Assembly: GCA_016210495.1 (NCBI GenBank)
Contig: JACQUC010000152.1
Coordinates: 1-6,036 of the forward strand
Direction of reading: 5' to 3'
From: Chloroflexota bacterium
GTDB lineage: Bacteria > Chloroflexota > FW602-bin22 > JACPRP01
Length of the DNA: 6,036 nt
Every line of letters begins with the position of its first letter. The stretch's first letter is position 1. The notes beneath the pieces were generated by a model. It did not search any database and had not been told where the DNA came from. It worked only from the letters and a program-made list of their open reading frames with translations. Both the position numbers and the translations under genes were made by a program. Below are positions 1 through 5,861 of this stretch, piece after piece.

Positions 1-1
1 C

Positions 2-844
2 AAGGTCGAAGATCTGGTCAAGCTTGCCACCATCGAGGGCTTCGCCACCGCCAAGAGCCCGAAAGAGTACGGCATCACGGCCAGACTATCCGCCGTCGGG
101 GACAACCCTGCCGACGTGAAGATCGAGCTGCGAGGCGGCGGTGTAATCTTAAAAGGATCGCCATCCCAGCGCCTCTCTCGGGCGGGCGAGCTTGGCTGGG
201 AAGCCTCGCTGACGGATGAGAAAGCCAAGGCGACCATCCGGCTGCGGCGGCTGGACACCGATGCCTTCTGCGACATCTCGATCGCAGCCGTCGATCTGAA
301 TGGGGAATGGAAGGGCACGCTGACGGTTACGGATGCCTTCGTCGCCTCCGACATCGAAATCCCCGATCCCTTCGACCCCACGAAGCCCCCAGACGTCATC
401 AAGAAAGAGGAGTGCGAGCAGGCCCTGAAAGAGAACATGAACAAAGCCAATGCGGTGAAACTGGACTTCAAGTCCCAGTCACTGGAGGCCGGCACGGTCG
501 TCCTGATTACTCAGGATGCCAAGGGAAAGGAAAACCCAAGCCAACCAATGCCGTACCGCTTTGATGGCAACAAAGTGACCTTTGAAGGCGATCAGTCGGG
601 CATGAAGGTGCATTTCGAGGGCACCGTTAGCGCCGCCGGCCCTGACGACAAGATAAGCGAAACTAGTACCGAAGTCGTTAATGGAAATGTTATCACCAGC
701 ATTAGCAGCGTCCTCGCTGACTACAAGATGAGCGGGCCGTTCACGATGACCATGGAGGAAAAGGGGCAGGTGGCCCTGCGCCTTGGCGGCACCTTCACGG
801 CCGCCAAGCCGCCTCCGGCGGCACCCGCCCAACCCGGACCGTGA
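2..844 (+). CDS. C-terminal part of a paralogous subtilase-type protein (5' end outside window)
   Basis: The frame is open from base 2 to a TGA at 842-844, giving 280 residues with no start inside the window; an internal GTG at 116 is not a credible start because homology to the paralogue runs through it. The product aligns along its whole length with residues 555-811 of the protease encoded at 1291-3726, at roughly 82% identity by eye. It shares the Gly-rich segment around SPSQRLSRAGELGWEA, the two cysteines (DAFCD and EECEQ) and the GEW-GT motif that opens a beta-rich tail. It carries about 25 extra residues (bases about 641-715) missing from the paralogue and ends in the same Pro/Ala tail. 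The upstream part is presumably a second S8 protease domain, but this is inferred from the paralogue only. The module's own role is unknown; I recognise no named family. Confidence 0.85.
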   Translation, partial: KVEDLVKLATIEGFATAKSPKEYGITARLSAVGDNPADVKIELRGGGVILKGSPSQRLSRAGELGWEASLTDEKAKATIRLRRLDTDAFCDISIAAVDLNGEWKGTLTVTDAFVASDIEIPDPFDPTKPPDVIKKEECEQALKENMNKANAVKLDFKSQSLEAGTVVLITQDAKGKENPSQPMPYRFDGNKVTFEGDQSGMKVHFEGTVSAAGPDDKISETSTEVVNGNVITSISSVLADYKMSGPFTMTMEEKGQVALRLGGTFTAAKPPPAAPAQPGP

Positions 845-859
845 GAACCTGGTGTTAAC

Positions 860-916
860 ATGCAGCCGGTACTGACGATCATACTGGGCGACCGCCTGTT
901 CGCCGTCGCCTCCTAT
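860..916 (+). pseudogene. lgt 5' remnant (first 19 codons)
   Basis: The ATG at 860 opens MQPVLTIILGDRLFAVASY, which differs from the start of the intact Lgt at 3728 at a single residue (V for F at position 16). Homology stops abruptly after the Tyr codon at 914-916. From there the frame reads antisense through the remnant of the neighbouring membrane-protein gene and then unrelated sequence to a stop at 1228, giving a 122-residue chimeric frame with none of the Lgt motifs (no HPTQLYE, no RVGCF). It lies 15 bp after the upstream stop codon. The fragment could still be translated but cannot be an active transferase. Confidence 0.85.
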
Positions 917-986
917 GCTCCTGAATCCTTATGGCCGGCGCCTCCTCCTGCACCTCCCCTTCAAACGCTCCTTCAACCCCCTCCAT
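879..986 (-). pseudogene. Membrane-protein (DUF2269/CopD-like) 5' remnant
   Basis: Read on the minus strand from the ATG at 984-986, the translation begins MEGVEGAFEGEVQEEAPAIR, nearly the same as the N-terminus of the intact gene that starts at 5120. Homology covers about 23 codons (986 down to 917). The frame then crosses the deletion junction into antisense lgt sequence and stops at 879-881 after 35 residues, before any membrane segment. A GGAGGAG Shine-Dalgarno (992-998, minus strand) is retained 5 nt from the ATG, so a short peptide might still be made. The remnant confirms that the left unit once carried the convergent gene. Confidence 0.85.
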
Positions 987-1035
987 CTTCCCTCCTCCGT
1001 TATCGGCCAATAACCGCCGCTTTTGAAACGCCTGC
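917..1035. repeat. Left copy of tandem duplication, part B (matches 5051 to about 5170)
   Basis: The segment matches the 5' end and leader of the minus-strand gene at 4527-5120 in direct orientation, with offset 4134 (for example CTGAATCCTTAT at 921 and at 5055). Similarity is strong up to the ribosome-binding site and fades past GCCGCTTT (1016/5151) at about 1035. The offset jump from 2868 in part A to 4134 here gives a missing segment of 1266 bp relative to the right copy. Confidence 0.85.
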
Positions 1036-1202
1036 TGCGCGTCTCAGGCTGACCCGCTGCGCGGTTTTGGCCCTTGCAGCAAACACACGAGCGTCAAGAA
1101 ACTCGGCCCAACCCAATACTACCCCCTCGCAGGCCGTATGCCTCATTTTCCTTTGTCACCTCTCAGCCTTCATCCGCTGGGCAAGTCCCGCGCGCGCAAA
1201 AG
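987..1202. other. Non-coding spacer between the two units
   Basis: After the two gene remnants the stretch up to the promoter near 1203 holds no convincing gene. The first ~50 bp are the degraded leader of the reverse-oriented membrane-protein remnant. The remaining ~165 bp (about 1036-1202) match nothing else I can see in the window. The frames crossing it on both strands are compositionally odd and lack recognisable motifs. There is no tRNA-like fold, no U-tract terminator and no IS-type end repeat. The promoter visible at the 5051-5220 end of the right copy has no clear counterpart here. Confidence 0.6.
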
Positions 1203-1231
1203 TTGACAATAGGACGTCCTGTGTATAGTAT
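1203..1231 (+). promoter_or_regulatory. Sigma-70-type promoter for the protease-lgt operon
   Basis: A perfect TTGACA -35 lies at 1203-1208. Two overlapping -10 choices follow: TATAGT (1224-1229, 5/6 match, 15-bp spacer) or TAGTAT (1226-1231, 4/6 match, optimal 17-bp spacer). Transcription would start near 1237, leaving a leader of about 54 nt before the ATG at 1291. It is the best promoter-like sequence upstream of the protease gene, and the adjacent lgt has no promoter of its own that I can see. Confidence 0.6.
1211..1220. promoter_or_regulatory. Perfect 10-bp palindrome in promoter spacer (possible operator)
   Basis: AGGACGTCCT is a perfect inverted repeat lying wholly between the -35 and -10 elements, where a bound repressor or a MerR-type activator would act. 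Symmetry does not extend beyond 10 bp. A 10-bp palindrome can arise by chance, so the operator role is inferred from position alone. Confidence 0.3.
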
Positions 1232-1272
1232 GAAGGGGTGCATTCTCCACGTGACAGGGTGGATGGGTATAG

Positions 1273-1283
1273 GGAAGGGGAGA
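1273..1283 (+). promoter_or_regulatory. Ribosome-binding site of the protease gene
   Basis: GGAAGGGGAGA ends 7 nt before the ATG at 1291. This purine-rich site supports that start, which is also the one that gives an export signal; the earlier ATGs nearby are out of frame. Confidence 0.65.
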
Positions 1284-1290
1284 TACATCG

Positions 1291-3726
1291 ATGAAGTGCA
1301 CCACATATCTTCACTATCGGGCGCTCGTACTGGTGGCGGCCATTGCCGGGGCCAGCTTCCTGGGCTGTACCTCGGGCACAACACCTACCGGCGAGCCGGC
1401 GGCGAGCCAACCGCCTCAACCGTCGCAGTCCCAAACGTCAGCCAAACCGCCTGCCGCCGAGACCAAGCCCGCGGCGGGCCAACCCCCTGCCGGTGAATCG
1501 AAGCCGGCGGCCGCCAAGCCGGCGCCAAGTCCAACCGTCCCGGCCAAGCCCACTTTCGGCAAGGCGCAGATCAAGGCCCCCGATCCCAACAACCTGGTCA
1601 TTAGCAGCGAGTGGGGTGAAGTGCCACCTAACCAGGTGGCGGTGGTGATGAAGGAGGGCCAGTCCCGCCAGGAGGCTGAGAAGGTGGCCGCGGCCATCGG
1701 CGGCGCCATTGTCGGCGAGATCGAGTTCATGGACCTGTACCAGATCGAGACCAAAGGCACCACGGAAGCTGACCTCAAGGCGGCCTTGGACAAAGCCCGC
1801 CAGCAGCCCGGAGTCGAGGCGGTGGCACCGAACGGTCGGGTCTATCTGCAGGAGCTAGCCTGCGAATCCGGCAGCCCCTTGAAGAACCCGACCTACGATG
1901 GCAATAACGGCCGTCACTACGACATCATCGGCACCCAGACCGCCTGGGACATCATCAAAGCCAGCGGCATCAAACTGAACGATGTGCATGTCGGTGTAAT
2001 GGACGATGCGGTTTACGATAAATCCCCTGACCTCAAGGGCCGGTCACCGATCACCCCGCTGGAACCTCAGGACGCGACTGGGCAACCTGAAACAGACACT
2101 GCGGGCAACGTCGTGGACGGGGGGCAATCCCACGGGACAATGGTTAGCCAGGTAATCGCCGCCGATGCCGACAACGGTGGGATGGTGGGTGTGGCCAGCG
2201 TGCTGGGAGACAAACTCAAGCTGACATTAAGGAACATCTACACTGCCGAAGCCGGATTCAAAGAGGATGCGCCGGACCCGGCTGATCCTACGAGGGTTGT
2301 CAGAAGAGATGGCAAATCCTACGTCTACACGACATTTGTTCACATAATCAAGCAAATTGAGGGCGGGGCCACGGTAATCAACATGTCCTACGGGCCTGAC
2401 AAGCCAAATGATGGCAACAGGGAGTTGAACTATCTCTATAGAAAATTCTTGTCCAAGGTGGCCCAGAAGTATCCGAAGGTGGTTTTCGTCGCCGCCGCGG
2501 GGAACGAAGGAAAGAAGAATGTCGACCTGGACGGCAGGAACTACTGGCCGGGCGGCATCAAGTTGCCGAACGTGATCACCGTCGGAGCATTGGACGATGA
2601 AGGGAATCGAGCCGCTTTCTCAAATCGCGCCACCGGAGATGGCGAAGTCACTATCTCCGCGCCGGGAGTAAAGATGGTTCTGGGCGTGGGGCCGGACGGC
2701 AAGCCCGTGAAAGCCAGCGGCACTTCTTTCTCGTCACCCCAGGTTGCAGCCGCAGCCGCTATGCTCCGCTCCATCAACCCGGACCTCACCGCCGAGCAGA
2801 TAAAGAGCTACCTGGCCAAAACGGCTGGCCCGGGCGTCACGAACAAGAACTCCTCCACGCCTATTCCCCAGGGAATGGGCAAAGGCGTGCTGCGGGTCGA
2901 TCGGGCCGTGCTCGAGGTGATCAACGATATGCGCAAGCCTCAGCCGCCGCTCAAGGTCGAAGAGCTGGTCAAGCTTGCCACCATCGAGGGCTCCGCCGCC
3001 GCCAAGGGCCCGAAGGACTACGGCATCACGGCCAGGCTGACCGCCGTCGGGGATAACCCTGCCGACGTGAAGATCGAGCTGCGTGGCAGCGGCCTAGTCC
3101 TAAAAGGATCGCCCTCCCAGCGCCTCTCCCGAGCGGGCGAGCTGGGCTGGGAAGCCACGCTGACGGATGTGAAGGCCAATCCGACCATCCGGCTGCGGCG
3201 GCTGGACACCGATGCCTTCTGTGACATCTCGATCGAGGCCGTCGACCTGAATGGGGAATGGCAGGGAACGCTGACAGCTACGGACGCCTTCGTCGCCTCC
3301 GACATCAGTATCCCCGATCCCTTCGACGACAAGAAGGAACCCACCGTTATCAAAAAAGAGGAGTGCGAGCAGGCCCTTAAAGAGGGCATGAACAAAGCCA
3401 GTGAGCTTAAGCTTGACTTCAAGTCCCAGTCACCGGAGGCCGGCACGGTCGTCCTGATTACTCAGGATACCAAGGGAAAGGAAACTCCAACCGAACCGTG
3501 GCCCTATCGCTTTGACGGCAGCAGGGTCACCTTTGATGGCACTCAATCGGGCGCGAAAATACATTTCGAGGGCACCGTTAGCGTCGCCGGCGCCGAATAC
3601 AACATGAGCGGGCCGTTCACGATGACTTTTGAGGAAAAGGGGCAAGTGGCCATGCGCCTTAGCGGCACCTTCACGGTTGCCAAGCCCAAGCCGGCTCCGG
3701 CGGCACCCGCCAAGCCCGGACCGTAG
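1291..3726 (+). CDS. Secreted, probably lipid-anchored subtilisin-like serine protease (peptidase S8)
   Basis: An 811-residue exported endopeptidase. Residues 1-26 form a signal with a hydrophobic core (11-24) ending in FLGC; Cys26 is the likely lipidation site, though Phe at -3 is not the lipobox consensus. Residues 28-90 are a Pro/Ala/Lys-rich tether. Residues about 103-186 look like a subtilase propeptide, ending VEAVAPN. The catalytic domain spans about 205-545: Asp238 (VGVMDDAV), His281 (SHGTMV), oxyanion Asn405 (AAAGNEG) and Ser479 (SGTSFSSPQVA), plus VINMSYG at 362-368, so all catalytic residues are present. The DDA after the catalytic Asp replaces the usual D-T/S-G. Residues about 551-797 form a C-terminal module of unknown family, containing Cys644 and Cys692 and a beta-rich end beginning GEWQGT at 655; a calycin-like barrel is only a guess. 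The tail is Pro/Ala-rich. The gene is cotranscribed with lgt, whose ATG begins 1 bp after this stop. S8 assignment is firm; the substrate is unknown. Confidence 0.93.
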   Translation: MKCTTYLHYRALVLVAAIAGASFLGCTSGTTPTGEPAASQPPQPSQSQTSAKPPAAETKPAAGQPPAGESKPAAAKPAPSPTVPAKPTFGKAQIKAPDPNNLVISSEWGEVPPNQVAVVMKEGQSRQEAEKVAAAIGGAIVGEIEFMDLYQIETKGTTEADLKAALDKARQQPGVEAVAPNGRVYLQELACESGSPLKNPTYDGNNGRHYDIIGTQTAWDIIKASGIKLNDVHVGVMDDAVYDKSPDLKGRSPITPLEPQDATGQPETDTAGNVVDGGQSHGTMVSQVIAADADNGGMVGVASVLGDKLKLTLRNIYTAEAGFKEDAPDPADPTRVVRRDGKSYVYTTFVHIIKQIEGGATVINMSYGPDKPNDGNRELNYLYRKFLSKVAQKYPKVVFVAAAGNEGKKNVDLDGRNYWPGGIKLPNVITVGALDDEGNRAAFSNRATGDGEVTISAPGVKMVLGVGPDGKPVKASGTSFSSPQVAAAAAMLRSINPDLTAEQIKSYLAKTAGPGVTNKNSSTPIPQGMGKGVLRVDRAVLEVINDMRKPQPPLKVEELVKLATIEGSAAAKGPKDYGITARLTAVGDNPADVKIELRGSGLVLKGSPSQRLSRAGELGWEATLTDVKANPTIRLRRLDTDAFCDISIEAVDLNGEWQGTLTATDAFVASDISIPDPFDDKKEPTVIKKEECEQALKEGMNKASELKLDFKSQSPEAGTVVLITQDTKGKETPTEPWPYRFDGSRVTFDGTQSGAKIHFEGTVSVAGAEYNMSGPFTMTFEEKGQVAMRLSGTFTVAKPKPAPAAPAKPGP

Positions 3727-3784
3727 CATGCAGCCAGTACTGACCATCATACTGGGCGACCGCTTGTTCGCGTTCGCCTCCTAT
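2952..3784 (+). repeat. Right copy of tandem duplication, part A
   Basis: Direct-repeat partner of bases 1-916. It begins inside the protease gene at codon 554-555, just after the catalytic domain, only because the window edge cuts the left copy there; the true left boundary of the duplication is not visible. It covers the whole C-terminal module and the first 19 codons of lgt. Confidence 0.9.
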
Positions 3785-4558
3785 AGCACCTTGATGTACC
3801 TGGCGGCGGCTGTTGGCCTGAGCCTGGGCTTGCTGATGGCCGCCCGTCGAGGTCTCCCTTTGTGGAGAGTGGCTATCTGCGCGTTGCTGATGGTGCTGGC
3901 CACTCCCATCGGCGCGCGCCTCCTGGACGCGACCACTAAGACCGAGTTCTACGCCAAGGATCCGGGGCAGCTACTCGCCCTACACGTGTACGGCTTCTCC
4001 TTCTTCGGCGGGATGCTGCTGGCCCTTCTCGTCGGCTGGGCCTCTTGCCGGGTGCTGCGACTGGATGTGCGGCGCATGGCGGACACCCTGACGCCGGCCC
4101 TGGGGGTGAGCATCGCCCTGATGCGCGTTGGTTGCTTCCTGGCCGGCTGCTCTTTTGGTGAGCAGACTGACCTGCCCTGGGGCGTGGTCTTCCCCCGGGG
4201 GAGCGATGCCCACATCTACCAGTTGACCAGAGGCGTGGGCCTCTTCTTCCTACAGGTGCAGCCAGTGCATCCCACACAGCTATACGAAGCGGCAGCCGGG
4301 ATATTGGCCGCGGCTCTTGCGATGTGGCTGCTCCGCCGAAACGCGCCGGACGGGACGGCATTCCTCGCCGCGTGCGCCTGGTTTGCTGCCTTCCGCGAGC
4401 TCAACCACTTTCTGCGGGTGCCTGGCTCAGCACTCACCACGCCGGACTGGTTTTACCCTGGTCTATACGCGGCGATTTTCGCGTTCTCTCTCGGCATTCT
4501 GCTCCTGCGGCACACGCCAGCGGCCCTCACAAGCCGGTCACAAACCTTGCCATTATGA
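3728..4558 (+). CDS. lgt: Divergent prolipoprotein diacylglyceryl transferase (Lgt family)
   Basis: A 276-residue polytopic inner-membrane protein with about seven hydrophobic segments. Lgt moves a diacylglyceryl group from phosphatidylglycerol onto the lipobox cysteine of prolipoproteins. Family signatures: YGFSFFGG (88-95), MRVGCFLAGCSFGE (132-145) followed by LPWGVVFP, HPTQLYE (181-187), and FRELNHFLR (222-230). Arg133, Gly144, Arg223 and Arg230 appear to match conserved E. coli positions Arg143, Gly154, Arg239 and Arg246. Several other positions differ: Phe93 for His103, Cys136 for Asn146, Cys141 for Glu151 and His227 for Glu243 (alignment by eye, numbering from memory). Cys at the 146 and 151 positions occurs in some other bacterial Lgt-like proteins, so activity is plausible but unproven. 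The ATG at 3728 is chosen because it is conserved in the left-copy remnant; the frame is open further upstream. There is no strong Shine-Dalgarno, suggesting translational coupling to the protease stop 1 bp before. The 3' end overlaps the convergent gene. Confidence 0.88.
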   Translation: MQPVLTIILGDRLFAFASYSTLMYLAAAVGLSLGLLMAARRGLPLWRVAICALLMVLATPIGARLLDATTKTEFYAKDPGQLLALHVYGFSFFGGMLLALLVGWASCRVLRLDVRRMADTLTPALGVSIALMRVGCFLAGCSFGEQTDLPWGVVFPRGSDAHIYQLTRGVGLFFLQVQPVHPTQLYEAAAGILAAALAMWLLRRNAPDGTAFLAACAWFAAFRELNHFLRVPGSALTTPDWFYPGLYAAIFAFSLGILLLRHTPAALTSRSQTLPL

Positions 4559-5120
4559 CGTTTATCGCTACCTGCAGCATCCCCTGCACCGCCACCACGC
4601 GCACGTAGGTTTGCATCCAGCCCTGAATCTTGGCCCCGTCGGGCCGATCCTTCCGCATCTCGAAGTACACGCGCAAATTCGTCGGCAGCAGAATCCCCAG
4701 CCCCAGCACCGTCATAACCGCCGTGATCGCCAGCGCCCCGTAGACCCACAACATCGTCGGAAATGGCAGCCCGAGGTACCCGAGCTGGTCCACGAGGTAC
4801 CATCCGGCCGTGCCCGTCGTGATCGCCACCGTGGGCATGTAGAACAGCATCCGAGGCATCAGCCGAATGATCAGCGCGCGCCGCGACGCGATGTCGAGAC
4901 GGCGCATTATCGGTCCCAGCACGAACCCCATAAAGATGTCCGTTCCAGTCCACAGTATTGCCGCGAACACATGCACGAAGTTCAGAAACCATCGTTGGTG
5001 GCTCTGAATCGCCACCACGAGCAAGAGCAGCACTATCACCACCCACCACTGGTCCTGAATCCTTATTGCCGGCGCCTCCTCCTGCGCCGCCCCTTCAAAC
5101 GCCCTTTCAACCCCCTCCAT
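4527..5120 (-). CDS. Multi-pass membrane protein, DUF2269/CopD-like
   Basis: A 197-residue integral membrane protein. A charged 24-residue N-terminus precedes hydrophobic segments at about 25-40, 46-70, 92-113, 124-147 and 173-194. The second segment, NFVHVFAAILWTGTDIFMG (47-65), has the His-x(6)-Trp-x-Gly pattern of the DUF2269/CopD-like group. Some members of that group are thought to bind haem or copper; nothing here proves this. The start at 5118-5120 is preferred over an in-frame ATG 20 codons upstream because GGAGGAG lies 6 nt before it and the remnant at 986 conserves both the start and the site. The 3' end overlaps the convergent lgt by 32 bp, so the two genes cannot be separated by a terminator. 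The family call is by motif memory; integral membrane nature is certain. Confidence 0.75.
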   Translation of the reverse strand: MEGVERAFEGAAQEEAPAIRIQDQWWVVIVLLLLVVAIQSHQRWFLNFVHVFAAILWTGTDIFMGFVLGPIMRRLDIASRRALIIRLMPRMLFYMPTVAITTGTAGWYLVDQLGYLGLPFPTMLWVYGALAITAVMTVLGLGILLPTNLRVYFEMRKDRPDGAKIQGWMQTYVRVVAVQGMLQVAINVIMARFVTGL

Positions 5121-5165
5121 TTGCTTCTCCTCCAAATTCAGCCTGTGATCGCCGCTTTCACCACC
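5051..5165. repeat. Right copy of tandem duplication, part B
   Basis: Partner of 917 to about 1035, covering the first 23 codons, ribosome-binding site and leader of the minus-strand membrane-protein gene. Similarity in the leader is patchy, with GCCGCTTT shared at 5151 and 1016. Confidence 0.8.
5127..5133 (-). promoter_or_regulatory. Ribosome-binding site fixing the membrane-protein start
   Basis: GGAGGAG on the minus strand, 6 nt before the ATG at 5118-5120. The same heptamer sits 5 nt before the equivalent ATG in the left remnant (992-998). This conservation decides against the longer in-frame start at 5178-5180. Confidence 0.75.
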
Positions 5166-5191
5166 CGCCTCCCCTTCCACGTGCTGCCATC

Positions 5192-5220
5192 ATTGTACCT
5201 CGTCCTGCCAGCTTAGTCAC
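5192..5220 (-). promoter_or_regulatory. Promoter for the membrane-protein gene
   Basis: On the minus strand GTGACT (5215-5220, 4/6 match to TTGACA) is followed after exactly 17 bp by TACAAT (5192-5197, 5/6 match to TATAAT). The expected leader is about 65 nt. It would let the gene be expressed separately from the nitroreductase gene 141 bp upstream on the same strand. Confidence 0.45.
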
Positions 5221-5262
5221 CCATCCGTCCCCCGTCCCTTGCCCCTTGCCCCTCCGTCCCCC
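5220..5262 (-). other. G-tract array, potential G-quadruplex
   Basis: The minus strand carries six runs of 3-5 G (plus-strand C runs at 5220-5222, 5229-5233, 5236-5238, 5242-5245, 5249-5252 and 5258-5262) separated by 2-6 nt. This satisfies the usual intramolecular G-quadruplex pattern. It starts within the nitroreductase stop codon and abuts the -35 of the next gene. The internal CAAGGGG unit is repeated. Confidence 0.5.
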
Positions 5263-5777
5263 TACACCTCGCGCACCATCTCCGCCACCGCCCGCCGCGT
5301 CGCCGGCTCGGGCACCTCGTCCGGATAGCCCACCGGCAGGATCGCGACCGGCACTTCGTCCATGCCGGCGCCCACAGCCCGCCGCACCGCGCCCTCGTCG
5401 AAAGCGCCCACCCAGGTGCTGCCCAACCCCAGCGCCGACGCCGCCAGTTGCGCGTAGGCGCACGCGATCGTCGCGTCCTGCACCGCGTACAGCTCCTCGC
5501 CCCTCATCCCGTACTTGTCGCCCGACCTCATCGGCAAGGCACAGAACACCAGCACCACCGGCGCGTCCGAGATGAAGAACTGCTCCAGCGCCGCGCGCGC
5601 CAGCGCCAGCCGCCGCTTCCTGCTGCGCACAACGTACACCTGATACGCCTGCAAGTCCCCCGCCGACGGCGCCCGATTCATCGCCTCCAGAATCCGCCCC
5701 ACCTTCTCCTGCTCGATCTCCCGGTCCTTGAACGCCCTTATCGAGTGCCTGTTGGCCACCGTATCAAAGAAATCCAT
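5262..5777 (-). CDS. Short nitroreductase-family FMN protein
   Basis: A 171-residue cytosolic flavoprotein of the NAD(P)H-dependent nitroreductase family. Visible motifs: RHSIRAF (10-16), which in the family contacts the FMN phosphate; APSAGDLQAY (36-45), equivalent to the family's APS-x-x-N-x-QP-W stretch but with Asp in place of Asn; the core QDATIACAYAQLAASALGLG (100-119) leading to STWVGAF; and PVAILPVGYPDE (143-154). Its length fits the compact ~170-residue subgroup, so it is not truncated. GGAGGG (5787-5792, minus strand) lies 9 nt before the ATG at 5775-5777. It is transcribed in the same direction as the membrane-protein gene but lies outside the duplicated unit. The physiological substrate cannot be deduced. 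Confidence 0.88.
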   Translation of the reverse strand: MDFFDTVANRHSIRAFKDREIEQEKVGRILEAMNRAPSAGDLQAYQVYVVRSRKRRLALARAALEQFFISDAPVVLVFCALPMRSGDKYGMRGEELYAVQDATIACAYAQLAASALGLGSTWVGAFDEGAVRRAVGAGMDEVPVAILPVGYPDEVPEPATRRAVAEMVREV

Positions 5778-5786
5778 CGCTCGTTA

Positions 5787-5792
5787 CCCTCC
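5787..5792 (-). promoter_or_regulatory. Ribosome-binding site of nitroreductase gene
   Basis: GGAGGG on the minus strand, 9 nt before the ATG at 5775-5777, supporting this start. No clear -35/-10 pair is visible further upstream; TTGGCT/TATGAA-like matches are weak. Confidence 0.6.
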
Positions 5793-5821
5793 AGGTGACA
5801 GGCTTGCCGATGGGCAGCACG

Positions 5822-5861
5822 CCTGGCCTATTCCCTTCAGCGAGTTCGAGGACCGGCCAGG
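5822..5861. repeat. Inverted repeat in nitroreductase leader
   Basis: CCTGGCC (5822-5828) is the exact reverse complement of GGCCAGG (5855-5861), with a 26-nt loop. It lies about 45 bp before the nitroreductase start and could fold in its leader or serve as a binding site. The long loop makes chance likely. Confidence 0.25.

Larger units (their letters stand above)
1..916 (+). repeat. Left copy of tandem duplication, part A (matches 2952-3784)
   Basis: Bases 1-916 match 2952-3784 in the same orientation, from inside the protease C-terminal region through the start of lgt. The offset begins at 2951. It falls to 2882 at the stop codons (75 bp extra in the left copy, 6 bp extra in the right-copy tail) and to 2868 at the lgt start, because the intergenic gap is 15 bp here and 1 bp in the right copy. 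Divergence is clear at both nucleotide and protein level, so the duplication is not recent. Confidence 0.9.

Noticed and set aside
1..1035. Insertion sequence as cause of the duplication
   Set aside because: No transposase, terminal inverted repeats or target-site duplication are seen at the visible boundaries; the left boundary is outside the window.
860..1228. 122-residue plus-strand frame as a real gene
   Set aside because: Only the first 19 codons match a known protein; the rest is antisense to the membrane-protein remnant and unrelated spacer. It is a chimera created by the deletion.
4317..5216. Long plus-strand frame of 299 codons
   Set aside because: It runs out of frame through lgt and antisense to the membrane-protein gene. 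The product is His/Arg/Pro-rich with no motif, while the overlapping genes have clear family signatures.
4958..5575. Plus-strand Pro/Ala/Arg-rich frame
   Set aside because: It is a mirror of the high-GC minus-strand genes and has no ribosome-binding site or motif.
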